From Adenophora triphylla var. japonica (taxonomy: Eukaryota; Streptophyta; Magnoliopsida; Asterales; Campanulaceae): a stretch of 64,000 nt of DNA. The stretch spans positions 406,700 to 470,699 of the forward strand of contig JAFEMH010001456.1 of NCBI GenBank assembly GCA_022495995.1. The letters run 5' to 3'. The translations under genes and the position numbers were made by a program. Below the pieces are notes generated by a model that saw nothing but the letters and a program-made list of their open reading frames with translations, had not been told where the DNA came from and searched no databases. Shown in pieces: positions 31,778-44,535 of the stretch; positions within the stretch are counted from its first letter, which is position 1; each line of letters starts with the position of its first letter.

Positions 31778-32575
31778 GATCCACCTGAAGATGCTGTTGT
31801 TACTATTTGCGGACATGTCTTCTGCTATCAATGTGTCTCTGAATATTTGACAGGAGATGACAACACATGTCCTTCACCAGAATGCAAAGAACAGCTTGGT
31901 GTCGATGCTGTCTTCTCCAAGGCCACCTTAAGGAGATGTATATCTGATGATGCTGATGGAAATCACTCTAGCTCGTCTGGTTTTTCCGGGAGATCTAAAG
32001 TTATGCAGAATGAATATAGCTCTTCCAAGATCAAAGCTGCTCTAGAGATTATTCGAACTCATTGTAAATCAAAGAGCCGAAGTTCAGAGCTACATAATCT
32101 GGTTAGATGCGATGAAAATTCTTCAAATTCGGAAAACTTAAGCTCAGATATAGAGACGGAAGGCCCAATAAAAGCAATTGTTTTCTCCCAGTGGACTAGG
32201 ATGTTGGACTTGGTAGAAATGGCACTGAATAAGTACTGTATAGAATACAGGAGGCTTGATGGCACAATGTCTCTTGCTTCAAGATACAGAGCAGTCAAAG
32301 AATTTAACACGGATCCTGAGGTTGGTTTCCTTTCTCAGGGCAGCAAAAAACAATGTTTTTTGATGCATTAATGAAAATAACTTTGTTAGAAACTAGGTTC
32401 ATATAACCACTGAAACACCATGATATTAGAGAAGAGTTGAAATTGAATGCTGCTGCGAATGAAAACTATTTGCCAACTTATTTTTATATACCATGGCTGG
32501 TTTTGCTAATTTTGTTTTTCACTATAACCATGGCCTTCTCCCATATCAATCTTGAAAGCCAATACGTATTGTTTT

Positions 32576-33217
32576 TGTATGATGTACATATTCCGCGATA
32601 TAGCGCGCACGTGCCTCGCTTGTGTTGCACCTTTTCCCGCGGACAGGTTTCTGTCCCACGAATATATCTCTTCTGCGGACGCATCTATGTCCCGCGGATT
32701 GTCTCCCACGGACGGATCTCCGCCTCGTGGATGTATCTTTCGCTCCCGTGATGTGCGGGTTGTTATCCTCTAAGTACTTCCCGTGATTAGACAAGGTAGA
32801 GGGAAGTCTTCTCCACTTATCGGGATCGAAGAGGAGCAGTGAATTGGAGGCTAGAATGTGAAATTCGCTGCGTGGTCCAATAATTGGGTGATACGTGGCC
32901 TAGTTGGGTTTACAAGGGAAAATTGCGGGATGGTCCCAATTCCGTGGAGCATGTGTTGTGCACACGGGCTTACTCATTGCCTATAAATACCACATTTTGG
33001 TATTCATTTGGCACCAAGTAACAAGGGATCATCCTTCACCACACTTTCTCTCTGTAGATCGAGACCAAGTCCCGCAATACTTGTCTCTCCCAAAAACCCT
33101 CCTAGTTCCTATTCTCGTTCCTCCTTTTCATTATTCTTCGGTGATTCTCACTACCTGGAAACAACCTTACAATCTCGCAAAACCCTAACACAACCCCCGT
33201 AGGACTACCCTCCTACA
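32576..33217 (+). mobile_element. Solo LTR, 642 bp, with perfect 5-bp target duplication
   Basis: It starts TGTATGATGTACATATTCCG and ends CTACCCTCCTACA. GTTTT flanks both sides (32571-32575 and 33218-33222). TATAAATAC at 32982-32990 and the CT-rich region after it are as in LTR promoters. No internal domain or partner LTR is present, so it arose by recombination between LTRs of a full element. The orientation is judged from the TATA box. Confidence 0.8.
32982..32990 (+). promoter_or_regulatory. TATA box of the solo LTR
   Basis: GCCTATAAATACC lies about 400 bp into the LTR with a CT-rich leader downstream (CACACTTTCTCTCTGTAG). It is a plausible residual promoter. Confidence 0.6.
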
Positions 33218-33222
33218 GTTTT

Positions 33223-34180
33223 CTTGAAGTTCGCCTGCATCTGGACTCTGCAACTGTGACAAGGGTGAAGGAAGAGAAAGGCAATGTGTTTGCTTCCTTG
33301 ATATGCATCAATACGTTATACGGGAAACCAATGTAAGGGGCATTCCAGTATGGTAGGGAGAGCTTTGCCCTCTTTCGCTCCTTCCTGGATAGAACTAAAT
33401 TAGTTGGCATCCAATGTTGTGACGGATACCTGTGGTTCGGACCAAAAAAGGGAAGGGGCATTCAGTTCTTGGGTGTTAGATAAATAAACAATATGAAAGT
33501 GTTAAAGAGGGAACAATCCATGTGCTCAGCAAGAAAAAAGAAGAAAGAAGGGAAGAACATGTACCCCTGTACCACAGGAACTACTTAGAATCTGACGTTA
33601 GAATCCTACCCAATGATCAGGGAGGATCCACTTGAAGCCTTATAGACAACATTTAGATGATATTTCTCCACTGCCATCCAAAATCGAGTGCTTTCAGGGA
33701 TTTGTCCTGGTCAGCACATGAGTTTGTGTGTATTGGCTATGAATAAATAAAATAATAGAAAAGAGAGCTTCAACTTCAACCTCTATTTTGAGACCAAGGC
33801 TTTGTTGTTGTTATTGTTGTAGAGCTTCAACCTCTGAAGCTCAATTTAGAAGCAGGATTATAATAAATTGTTGGATGACTTTTATGAACTCAGAAAGCGT
33901 CTACAAGATTTTCATTTGTTCACAAAGCACTTGATTGGTTCCCTTTTAAAACATTCCATTTGAAAATTTATCGGCCACCACCACCAATTGCTCCCATATC
34001 GGGCTTCAAAACAAACCTCTTCACATCCGAGATCATATTTAAAAGTGAACTATTTCTCCTGGATATGGTGTGAAAACAAGAGATGTAAGCAAAAGTTGAG
34101 GCAGAGGCAACAGAATAAACAGTCGGTGGCAGGTGAATACAGCGATGGTGGTGAACCAACAAGTGGCAAATGCGTGATGT
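33223..34180 (+). other. Intergenic sequence, no gene recognised
   Basis: Short ORFs in several frames carry no known motif. The missing C-terminal helicase exons were looked for here and not seen. Confidence 0.45.
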
Positions 34181-34189
34181 GTTGTGACA

Positions 34190-34415
34190 GAGGAATCATG
34201 TGTATAAACATGCCGGGGACGAAAGGGGTGAAATTTGTGAGGATATGATGGAGATGGGAATGGGGAAATATATGAGGAAATTTGTGCTCCCGAAGAATTT
34301 GAAGGTGGAGAAGGTCTCGGCAGTTTGTCAGGATTGAAGTTCTTACAGTTACCATCGAGAAGGTGTCGCCACCAGCGCCGCAGAGCCTAAGACCATTGAA
34401 GCCAAGGTTGCTTAA
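34190..34415 (+). pseudogene. Class II small heat shock protein, C-terminal relic
   Basis: In shifted frames the plus strand gives KGVKFVRI, then [20 protein letters not shown] and AVCQD, then VLTVTIEKVSPPAP, and ends EPKTIEAKVA with TAA at 34413-34415. This is the second half of the alpha-crystallin domain and tail of cytosolic class II HSP20 proteins (GVKFVRMERR-MGKFMRKF-LP, SA-CQDGVL-VT, EPKTI). At least three frame changes and the loss of the N-terminal half show it is dead. The GVL motif is interrupted by a shift at CAGGATTGAAGTTC. Confidence 0.85.
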
Positions 34416-34699
34416 ACTTAGTTTTAATACTTTTATCTGCGGAAGAGAGAACTTTTAGCGTACTTTGTACATGGTTTCTCTTTTAGTTTTCTTTTTCTAG
34501 AATTCTATTATCCAAGAGATGGTAAATTTAAGACGTTTATTTCATTATAATTTTAAAACAACTCATCGGTTGAAATGTTGAATTGCAATCTAGATCAACT
34601 TGAGTGGTTTGTAACATTTTGCAGTGTAATTGGGTCTTAATTTTTCCATTAAAATTGTTCGGGCTAAAGTAGACCGAATCATTTGCACTTCAATACTAT

Positions 34700-34979
34700 T
34701 ACTCCTTTTGTCCCAAAAATGAATGTTCATTTTGGTTTTAAGGTTTATTTTGGAAAAAGGTTGATTTTTATAAAAAGATTATGAATATTCTTGCTGTGCA
34801 CTTTAAAAAAATATATTTTTTTTAGTGAACTTTCAAAATTTTAGTTTTGCACAAGTATAATGAACTATGAAATATTTTTTGAAAACAAAATATTTGGGAT
34901 AAATATTTTTTGTAGGTAAATTTTCAAAATCCATTCATTTTGGGACAAAAAAAAAAGAAATTCAATTTGGGACGGAGTA
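34700..34979. mobile_element. Stowaway-like MITE
   Basis: TACTCCTTTTGTCCCAAAAA on the left and TTTGGGACGGAGTA on the right are inverted. ATGAATGTTCATTTTG and its complement CATTCATTTTGGGACA lie just inside. An A-rich expansion sits in the right arm. TA is at both ends. Confidence 0.75.
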
Positions 34980-35033
34980 TATACTGTCTTTGTCCAAAAT
35001 TAATGTCTAACTATATTTGTTTTTAATGGCTGA

Positions 35034-35420
<387 letters not shown>

Positions 35421-35595
35421 TGAGTTGAGTCGGGTTAAAGCGGGTAACGGGTTGAGACGAGTAATACTTGTTACAACCCATTTAACATACGGGTCGAATG
35501 AGGCGGGTCTACTCGAATAACCCGATAAGCCCAACTCTTTTTTTTTTCTCTTGAATTACTCGGCTAAATTATTTTTTTTTTCAAAAATAAATTAA

Positions 35596-35624
35596 TTTTT
35601 TGGTAGCATTATGCTACCAAAAAA
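35596..35624. other. Perfect hairpin TTTTTTGGTAGCAT / ATGCTACCAAAAAA
   Basis: Two 14-base arms separated by a single T. It lies after a GGGTTGGATTGGGTTG-type stretch (35405-35530). No element boundary was recognised around it. Confidence 0.8.
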
Positions 35625-35972
35625 TGTGTAGGAAAAATTTCACTAGGCCCCTCTGCCAAAATTTTATTTCTTTTAAAGATTTTTTTTTTATAAGTCTCTA
35701 GTAAAGAGTTCTCATGAAATTATAATTTTTCAGACACTCCTAGGTTCTCCCTCTCTCCTCAAGTCATTTTATTACTCTCTCTTTCTTCGTCTAAACACAC
35801 ACTCATTTTCATTTTCAGCAAAGTGAACAAAGATACTTGTAAAAGGCAAAAAAAAAAAAATCAAAAGTCAATTCACAATTGACAATACTAACCATTTTCT
35901 CTCTCCCTCTCCTATTAGCACTATGCTTTTGAGTCAAAATTATAACTCCCTAAATTGTTCTTTATAAAAATA

Positions 35973-36251
35973 TACTCCCTTCGTTCCGGTCCATGCTTCA
36001 CCATTTTGGTGAAGCACGCAAATTAAGAAAGCAATATATATATTCAAAAATAATGGGAGTAGAAGAAGAGTTGTGAGAGGGAAGAAGTGAGAAGATATGA
36101 CAAGTGAGACCCATAATTTAAATGTGTGAGAGAGAAAAGTTAGTGGGTATAATAAATATTAATAAACCTTTTTCATTTTAGGAAAGGTGAAGCTTCTACC
36201 GGGACACCAATTTGGATAAAAGGTGAAACTTCGGATGGGACGGAGGGAGTA
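35973..36251. mobile_element. Stowaway-like MITE
   Basis: TACTCCCTTCGTTCCGGTCC at the left and GGATGGGACGGAGGGAGTA at the right are inverted repeats with TA ends. CTTCACCATTTTGGTGAAGC inside the left arm is itself a hairpin. Confidence 0.85.
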
Positions 36252-36509
36252 TTTAGATTTATTCGGGGGAGAGAAAGTGCTATTATCTTTGTCTCAGAAT
36301 ATTATACAATTTTTTTAATTATAAAAATAAATTTATTTATAGTTTAGGATGGAGAAAATATCTTATGTTCGCATCAAAGTAAAAATAAAATTTAAATTAT
36401 TTTGATATGGACGAAGCGTGTATTTTTTTTCTTTTAGCTCAAACCATACATTTGCTAAAGAAATAATTTGTGGAAAGAAATATGCCGTGAGTTTCAGGAG
36501 CCTTAGGAG

Positions 36510-37320
<811 letters not shown>

Positions 37321-37321
37321 C

Positions 37322-37349
37322 ATCGTGCATCGCACGGGTGCAATACTAG
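37322..37349 (+). mobile_element. Helitron-like 3' terminus
   Basis: CGTGCATCGCACG forms a short hairpin, followed eleven bases later by CTAG and a T. A GC-rich hairpin just before CTRR and insertion next to T are the marks of Helitron 3' ends. The rolling-circle replicase is absent, so at best a non-autonomous end is present. Confidence 0.5.
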
Positions 37350-37617
37350 TTAGAAATAAAATAAAAAAGTACGTTGCATTAAGCTGTCACTACATAGTAC
37401 ATTATTCTTTGTGAAAAAGAGATTTTTGTTAAGTTAGTAATTGGGTTATATTTTTAATGAGTTTGTTAATTAAATTTAACGACGTTCAACCATGTTGCAT
37501 TATTTAAAATAAAATAAAAAAGTATATTGCATTAAGCTGTCACCATATAGTACATTATTCTTTGTAAAATAGAGGGTCATTGCATGATTCTTCGATAATT
37601 ATTCCAATAAAGAATAA

Positions 37618-37910
37618 TACTCCCTCCGTCTCGATCTAAATGGCTCAACTTTCCTTTTTGGGCGTCTTATTTAAAATGTCTTAACCCAAAAAAAGGAAAG
37701 TTATTTTTACTATTCCACCCACTCATTCTCTCTCATACTTTACTTTTACACTCACAACATTCTCTCTCCTAACTATTCCTTCCACTCATTCTCTCTTCTA
37801 TTTAATTTTTCATACTCACAACATTTAAATTTTTTCTCTTTCTTACATCACTTTCCTTAATTTCCACGTCGAACCTATTTTGAGACATTTAAATTGGGAC
37901 GGAGGGAGTA
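37618..37910. mobile_element. Stowaway-like MITE
   Basis: TACTCCCTCCGTCTCGATCT and the right end ATTGGGACGGAGGGAGTA are inverted with TA ends. The interior is pyrimidine-rich (CACTCATTCTCTCTC). Confidence 0.9.
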
Positions 37911-39096
37911 GATACTTTGGTTTGGGAGTATAGAGGTAAAAAGAAAAGAAATAAAAAGTGGGTAGGGTCATGAACAAAACAAAGGACTAAAATTAGAGCT
38001 TGTAGGGTCACTTTCTTTATAATTTTGGGCTTTAAACGTTTGACAATAATAATACATTTATGAAAGCAACCTTCCACCACCTACTCCACTCTTTCAAATA
38101 TTTTAATTCATATAATTATTGACTTGTCATAGCAATTAGTATTATACTTTCACTCCAAAATATAAATTCAAGAATGATAATGTAACGACCTTAACCCTAG
38201 GCACTAGTTTTAGTATAATATTATATGTTTTTAATATTATTGATAATATTATGTGTTCATTTTTATCTGTGATTTCTTATACTAGGATGAGGTGTTTGGG
38301 AAATACAATAATGTTCTAGAGGGAAATACAAAAATAGAAAATAGATAAAGTGTAAGATGAGATTAAAATGTGCAGAATAAAGAATTAAAATAAAGGGTTT
38401 AATTTAATTAATGGGAAAGCCTTTAGTTAATTGTGGGGGGCCAATTTCTTACTTCCTCCTAAACCCTCCAAGTGTCCAACTCTCCTTACTTTCCTCAACC
38501 CTTTTCCCTCATTAGTCAAAAAGGGCCATGCTCTTTTCATACTCTTCCCTTACATCTTCATCCTCCTCCCTTTCCACAATCATTCTCTTCTTACTACCTC
38601 CCAAGAAACCCCATGGAAAGCCTCCATTGAAGCCTCCCCTTCCAAGGCATAGCAAGCTCATTTCTCAATCATTTTCAAATTCAAGAGCACTTTTGAGGTT
38701 GGGACAACTAGAGGAATCAATCAAGCTAAGAAGATCAACCTTTCATTCTAAAAATTTAAAGTGAGTTATTATGAACCTTCCCTTCTTTAAATGTTCATGA
38801 AGATTTAATGTTGTTATTGTTGTTCAAATGACTATTTGATGCTTGGGAAAACCTTCTTGGATTGAGGAATTTGTTAGTTTATAGAAAATGTGATGTTATT
38901 GTTCATGGAAGTGATAAAGAGTAAAATGATATGGTTTAAGTAGAGATAAGAATGTTATAAATGAAATGTAGTAGTGTAATGGGTAGAATAACTAAGTTGT
39001 AAGTGGGTTAAATCCATCTTACTTGGATTAGAATGGCTTAGAATGAGTTTTGGTGAAGTTAGCAACCCCCTTTTTATGCCTTTGTTCGCACATACC

Positions 39097-39227
39097 AGGT
39101 GCGCGCCCACTAGGATCGGGTGCGCGCCCGCTTTCATTCTGGTCACTTCCAGGCGCGCGCCCACCAGTACCGGGTGTGCGCCCACTAGGACCGGGTGCGC
39201 GCCCACCAGGACCGGGTGCGCACCCAC
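39097..39227 (+). repeat. 21-bp GC-rich minisatellite in the LTR
   Basis: The unit GGTGCGCGCCCACCAGGACCG occurs about five to six times with one interrupted copy. The 3' LTR (about 45424-45550) has fewer units. It stands out from the AT-rich LTR and repeats the GCGCGC core. Confidence 0.9.
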
Positions 39228-40048
39228 TCTGTTTTTCAGCATTTACCCATTTTTCTTCCGTAATTCCCATTAGGTCCTCCAATAAATTGAACCTTTGATT
39301 TCTTAAAATACCGCACAAGTCCTTTTTACTCTCAAAAGGTCTCCGCTCCATTCCGTTCCACTTTTGCTTCCTTTCTTCACTTTAATCTACCATTTTTCCA
39401 CCTAATTAACCTGTAGTCATAAAGACACTAGAAAATGCTTGGTAGCCTTGTTTGGCAACGTAACCAATGTGACTCCAACTTGGTAAATTGAGCTTGAACC
39501 TTCATAGAGACCTCGTAACATGGAATTGTCCGGAAAATGGTTGTTAAGCTTGATTCGTACTTCACCAATGTGGTTCGAACTTGGGAAGTAGATCATGAAT
39601 TTTTATTAAGGATATCCGAGGTTGTGTAATGACTTCATAGGAATGATTTATGGTACATGGTGACATTGTTATTCCAAGGGTGGATTATGTGGCATATTAT
39701 TATATCGTTATCCCAAGTGTGGATTATTCGGTTATATTGTTACCTTATTTGATCTCATATTCATTGATTGTGCTATGTATAGTGTATCACTTAAATGTTG
39801 CACTATGATATTGGTTGAACATGAGTATATTTTACCATGTGGTTATATTGCTTAAATGTTACACTATGATATTGGTTGAACATGAGTATATTTTACCATG
39901 TGGCTATATTGCTTATCCCATTTGTGGATTTATTTCAAGTATCTATCATGTGTTTGAACGAGTATATATGATTAGGGGGTATAATGGAATTCAATCAATT
40001 ATTGATTTGTTCTATAAGTGATTGAAGGTTCATTATACCTGTGACCTG

Positions 40049-40074
40049 CCCCCTCTGTGGCCACAGAGTGGGGG
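40049..40074 (+). other. Long GC hairpin in the LTR
   Basis: CCCCCTCTGTGG is followed directly by CCACAGAGTGGGGG, a 12-bp stem with one bulged T and no loop. It is conserved at 46373-46398 in the 3' LTR. Confidence 0.8.
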
Positions 40075-40861
40075 TGCTAGCCGCTGTATTGAGCCAAAAG
40101 CCTTACAGACCGCTGCAATTTGGTGTACCGGTGGAATGCTCTGTATGAAGCCAAAAGCTTTACAGTAGCGATGATATTATATGATACTCTGAATAAGGGT
40201 CATATAAGTATCTTATTTTCATATATGGATCTCTGGGGTATGAGACCTATAAGTGGTGAAGGTGCATGGGGGCAATTCACCAAAGAGCGGAGTTTTACTC
40301 CCACGTTGTACGACTTATTGTTCAGACGGGAAAGGTAAAATGAGGTAACGTAAGGTGTTTACCGCTTTCATAATGTGTTATGTGCTACCATGCTATGTGT
40401 TGCATCTTGTTTGGCATCTTGCTGCATTCATAATAGCTTATTGAGATTTATTCTCACCCCTTCCCTTTTATCGCTTTAGATTGTCTTGAGGCAGTGACAC
40501 GATCCAGTGAGGCCGGGGAAAGAGTTTGGATTCTTGCTTTTGGGACTTATCAGGATAGGTATATGAGTGGGTTGTCGGGAGTCATATTTAAGTATTACCC
40601 TTTTATAAGTTGTAAGGAAAACTCTTTTGTCAAACAATGTTAATTAGGATTTTCAATGTAATTAATCAAGTATGGTTATTAAAGTATTTGTTTAAATTCC
40701 TCCAAGTGGAGATATTATTATTTGATTTTGTTTATGGAAAATTTAGAATTGGTTTTCTTTTAAAGGCAAATAAAAGTTTTAAAAATATCAGATGGATTTT
40801 CTTAGTTTGAGCTTCTCAAGCTCGGGACACGCGTTAGGTCCCGGGTTGGGGTGCTCACAGT

Positions 40862-40873
40862 TGGTATCAGAGC
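40862..40873 (+). other. Primer-binding site (initiator tRNA-Met)
   Basis: TGGTATCAGAGC follows the LTR end by two bases and matches the complement of the initiator tRNA-Met 3' end. Confidence 0.9.
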
Positions 40874-40956
40874 TCGGTTAGAGTTCTCGGGTAGAGTCTA
40901 GCTGAGTGAGAGTGTGTGATAACTGACGTCGAGGGTTTAATGCAGGAATTTGTTCA

Positions 40957-43900
40957 ATGACAGAAAATGATAATGACCAACCAAAGAATCAAGGAAATGT
41001 GAGCAATATGGAGAGATAGATTCCTCCACAATCATTTGAGGTATATTACCTGTCTCCGGAGTTAGGGGTCATACTTTTCTAAATTCCCGTTCATTTCGTT
41101 CTCATGTGGCATTACATTTCACTTTTATTTGCATAAATGGCTTAAGAGTTGCCTTATGTGCTGGAGGTTCTACTCTTATGGGAGAGTACCTCGAATCATT
41201 CCTGATTATCATGGTAATTGTGATTAAGTGGGCATGGATTGTCGGTGGATGTGGTAGAGATACCAATCCGTAAATTATTGTAATATTGACCTGAAATATT
41301 TGAGTAGTTGGGGAGGACTGTCGCAAGAAGCGAGTCTCCTTATCTATGTTTGATTTGCCTCCGTGTGTATTTGATTTGCCTCCGTGTGTAGTTGAGGCGG
41401 ATAAATTATTTATTGATATTATGTCATATATGCGTAAATGTCAAAAGTAGGGCCTAAGGAATGTGAAGGTTATTTGGGTTATGTGTTATATTTAAGTAAA
41501 AGACACTTGAATTATCTCATGTACCGGTGGTAAATAAATTGGTGAACTCTTAGTTGAGGTTAGGTATATGGCCTAATTAAGAGTGGCTTATGGTTGTATA
41601 ACTTGCGTGAGTGTTTATACATTGGTGCCTCGTGGTGGAGACTAGATATATGAGACTAGTATTGAAGGTGATAGTCTAAGTGGGATTATATGGTTTATAA
41701 GATATCGCGAGTACGAGTCCTTATAGAACTGACATATAATTACCTTATGTGCTATAAGTATATTCTCTAATGAGAGATTGATTGTATTCTTACTACTAAT
41801 TTGAATAGGAAATCAGATATTCTTGTAATTGATATCACCCTATAAGTTGACTAAGTGGTGTTTTCCATGTGAGTTTCGGGTTCCCATCAGGTATCATGCC
41901 AGGATATTGAGGCTTTGAGTTGATATAAGGTACTATTTTGGTATTCAGATCCCTAGATAGAGTACACTAATTGGGATGATGAAATTGATGATTCAACTTA
42001 GGAAAATTATTTGATAAAGAAGATAATTAGCTTAGCGAATCTCCGTAAGGATAAATTAGTACTATATTTAGAAAAGATGATACTTGGTGGTTATTTATAG
42101 ATTAGAGAGATCTCAAATAGGTAACTGTGAAGAATAAGTATTTGTTATCCCTTGTTGATGATTTGTATGACTGATTTTAGAAACTAGTAGAATACTCAAT
42201 GGTTATTAGTGGAATTTTTCGGAGTGTTACAATTACAGTGAATATTTGCTTTAAGGATATACTTAAGACAACCTTTGTATCTAGTATGAACGTTTTGATT
42301 TGTAGGTGTGTATTAGTTATGGAGAGGTAAATAGGGTAAATGTGAAGAAAGATAATAGATATAGTTATTGGTGACTTAAAGGATCAACTTCAGGAATTGG
42401 TAATATATGTATATGGTTTGTTTTGAGAAATGATTATCATTAGTTGAGAAAATAAAATGAGGATGAATCTTATTGGAAGACAGGATACTTTAGGATGATT
42501 ACACCCTATAGGTCGATTTAGTTGCTTGACTCAGATGAGGGTTTGGTGTGATGCTTGGGAGGTATTGGCGTTATGCGGATTTTGAGTTTGTTGATGGTTA
42601 TCGAGAGGTAAGTTAGTTTACACTGTTAATGTGTAATAGCAAATTGGGGATGATTGATCTATGTGAGTTTCAATTATATTTTCTTATTAGTTTATAATCT
42701 TAATGAATGTTTTAGTGTTATTTATCGGAGATAGTAATAGTATTGCGAGATTGTGTTTTCTTATAGAGAATTTAACTAAGTATAAATATTATGAGTGGTG
42801 GCTACACTATAAATAGAGGTCAAGCAAGGAAATTTTGTTAGAATTGTTTAAATGGGCTTTACAACTTTGGATTACATATTGAACTTCGGTATGAGCATTT
42901 GTGCCCTTCGGGGATAGTTTGATTTATTAAGGTCAGTGAACCGTTTTTGTGTACATTAAAATCTGTGAGTAATTTAATTATCTACCACTGGTATGGGACG
43001 GTTGTAGATAATTAGATCACTCGAGTTAGTTTTGTTTAGCTTATCAATCTTTTGAAATTTCTTAAAATTGTGAGTGGTTTAGTTAATTAAAACTGGTATG
43101 GGACGGTTTTAAATAAATAAACCATTCGAGTCTCATTGGATCCCTTTTTATCTATTCTTTGGAATTCTGAAAGATGTTGTAAATTTTAGAAAGACTTGGT
43201 ATTCTAAAGATATAATTGTACATAAGCAAGTAGAAAGGCAACCTAGTTTCCCTATAGTGATTAATTGTATTAAAGTCTTGATCCGAGAAATGATTTGTTA
43301 AATTGTGGGGTTATTAATGTGACGGTCGCAGTAGACTGGGTTTTTGTATTGGAGTTGGATCGGCTCCGTTGTGGGCGGCCAACCATTTGATTCGGATATT
43401 GATCTGTCACTGGACCTGAACATAATTGGAACATTGAATTGTGAAATATGGTTAATTAATATTCCGTTCGTGGAATCAAGGTCTTATTAGCATGTTCATA
43501 TTTATTATTCCATGGGAAATTGTTTAATGTTGTATTATGAGAACTGCGGATAAGATAATTGAACTAACTCGTTTCAAGTAAGTCAAAGACATAAGGTGGT
43601 TGGCCATAAATGTGAAAATAGAATATTGACGTTAGAAGATTTATTAAAATATTTAGAGTTCTAGATTGAACTTGATAGTATTATCAGGATGGATTTTATG
43701 ATTGGATTATCTTGGAAGTAAAAAGGAGTATGTTGTTTTGATTATAGAAAGTTGATTGTATTTTCTACTCATTATATATGTGTATAGTGATGAGATTCTT
43801 TGACCAAGTCCTCATATATGTTAGGGGATAGTTTGATTTTATAAACCCCATAGTAGTAAAAGGATTGGATAGACATCATTTGGGAAGTCCTTTTGGAATG

Positions 43901-44500
43901 CATGGATGCTATTAAGTTTAACTTTGAGAAAATTTGAGGAATCATTACTTATTGTTGAGGATATGCTACGGGCATGTGCAATGGATTTTAGTAGTCGATA
44001 GGACGTATGGTTACCAGTGGTTGGGTGCGTATAATAGTAGTTATCATTCTAGCATTGAGATAAAACCGTATGAGGCGTAGTTCGGGAAGAAAATATCGAT
44101 CTCCAATTTGTTGGGGTGAGGTTGGTGAAGCAAGGCCTAAGGTAAATTGGCGCCAAAGTTTGATAATCCATTTGAAGTTTTAGAAAAGGTTGGCGATTTG
44201 ACTTATAAACTGGCTTGGAGCAGCTTATAGAGTATTTGAAGTTTCAAATGTAATATCGTAATGTATTTGGAGACATAAGTTGTAATACTTTTATTTATTT
44301 GTATTTTTATTGAGGTCGTGAAAATTCGGGCTAGTGATATCTGTTTGGTATTCTTGGAACATTAAGTTGTAATATCATATTATTAATGGAATTAGAAATC
44401 TTGGGGAAGAATCACATCATTGAAGAGACTATAGGGGAATTGGAGTCTGAGGTATACATAAGTAACCGAGGCGGGTTGAACATTTAGGTAAGTGACAGTC
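40957..44500 (+). pseudogene. Decayed gypsy interior; only a gag start and an integrase tail are readable
   Basis: At 40957 MTENDNDQPKNQGNVSNMER followed by TAG could be a gag start. For the next 3 kb no RT, RNase H or integrase core is readable. Near the end the frame gives KFDNPFEVLEKVGDLTYKLA (about 44155-44216), matching the integrase C-terminal block PRFIGPFEVLERVG--AYRLA. Then EILGKNHIIEETIGELESEV follows (about 44394-44453), resembling the KVLWRN--VEEATWE chromodomain-side block of Tekay/Del chromoviruses. The order and spacing of these two blocks support a chromovirus origin. Confidence 0.65.
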
Positions 44501-44520
44501 AAATTCGGGACGAATTTTCT

Positions 44521-44535
44521 TTAAGGGGGAGTGAG
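44521..44535 (+). other. Polypurine tract
   Basis: TTAAGGGGGAGTGAG directly precedes the 3' LTR start TGTAACG at 44536. Confidence 0.85.

Larger units (their letters stand above)
28337..32320 (+). pseudogene. CHR28-like: Central and RING exons of the CHR28/FRG-type SNF2 helicase
   Basis: Two clean exons are present. Exon 28337-28558 (acceptor TTGCAG, donor GTGAGT) encodes AYAAAGTLKQNYANILLMLL, RQACDHPLLVKGF and AICCVCR. Exon 31778-32320 encodes DPPEDAVVTICGHVFCYQC, SEYLTGDDNTCPSPECKEQL and AIVFSQWTRMLDLVEMAL with YRRLDGTMS. Together they carry a C3HC4 RING embedded between helicase halves, as in CHR27/28, and the start of the second RecA domain. The next exon (motifs V and VI, QAIDRAHRIGQ) was not found before 38 kb. 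The RING may act as a ubiquitin ligase in the family. With broken 5' exons and missing ATPase and C-terminal exons, the locus looks dead, although these two exons show no lesion. Confidence 0.85.
38181..40859 (+). mobile_element. 5' LTR (2679 bp)
   Basis: It starts TGTAACGACC and ends GGGGTGCTCACA. It contains a 21-bp minisatellite, a 61-bp direct duplication at 39793-39915 and a GC-rich hairpin at 40049. None of the short ORFs in it is conserved as protein between the two LTRs beyond what the DNA identity forces. Confidence 0.9.

Noticed and set aside
33208..33461. 82-codon minus-strand ORF as a missing helicase exon
   Set aside because: None of helicase motifs V or VI is present, and no splice sites fit.
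39028..39351. GAHPVLV- and GRAPGPS-type repeat peptides on the minus strand
   Set aside because: They come from the 21-bp LTR minisatellite, and the reading frames are not protein-conserved between the two LTRs.
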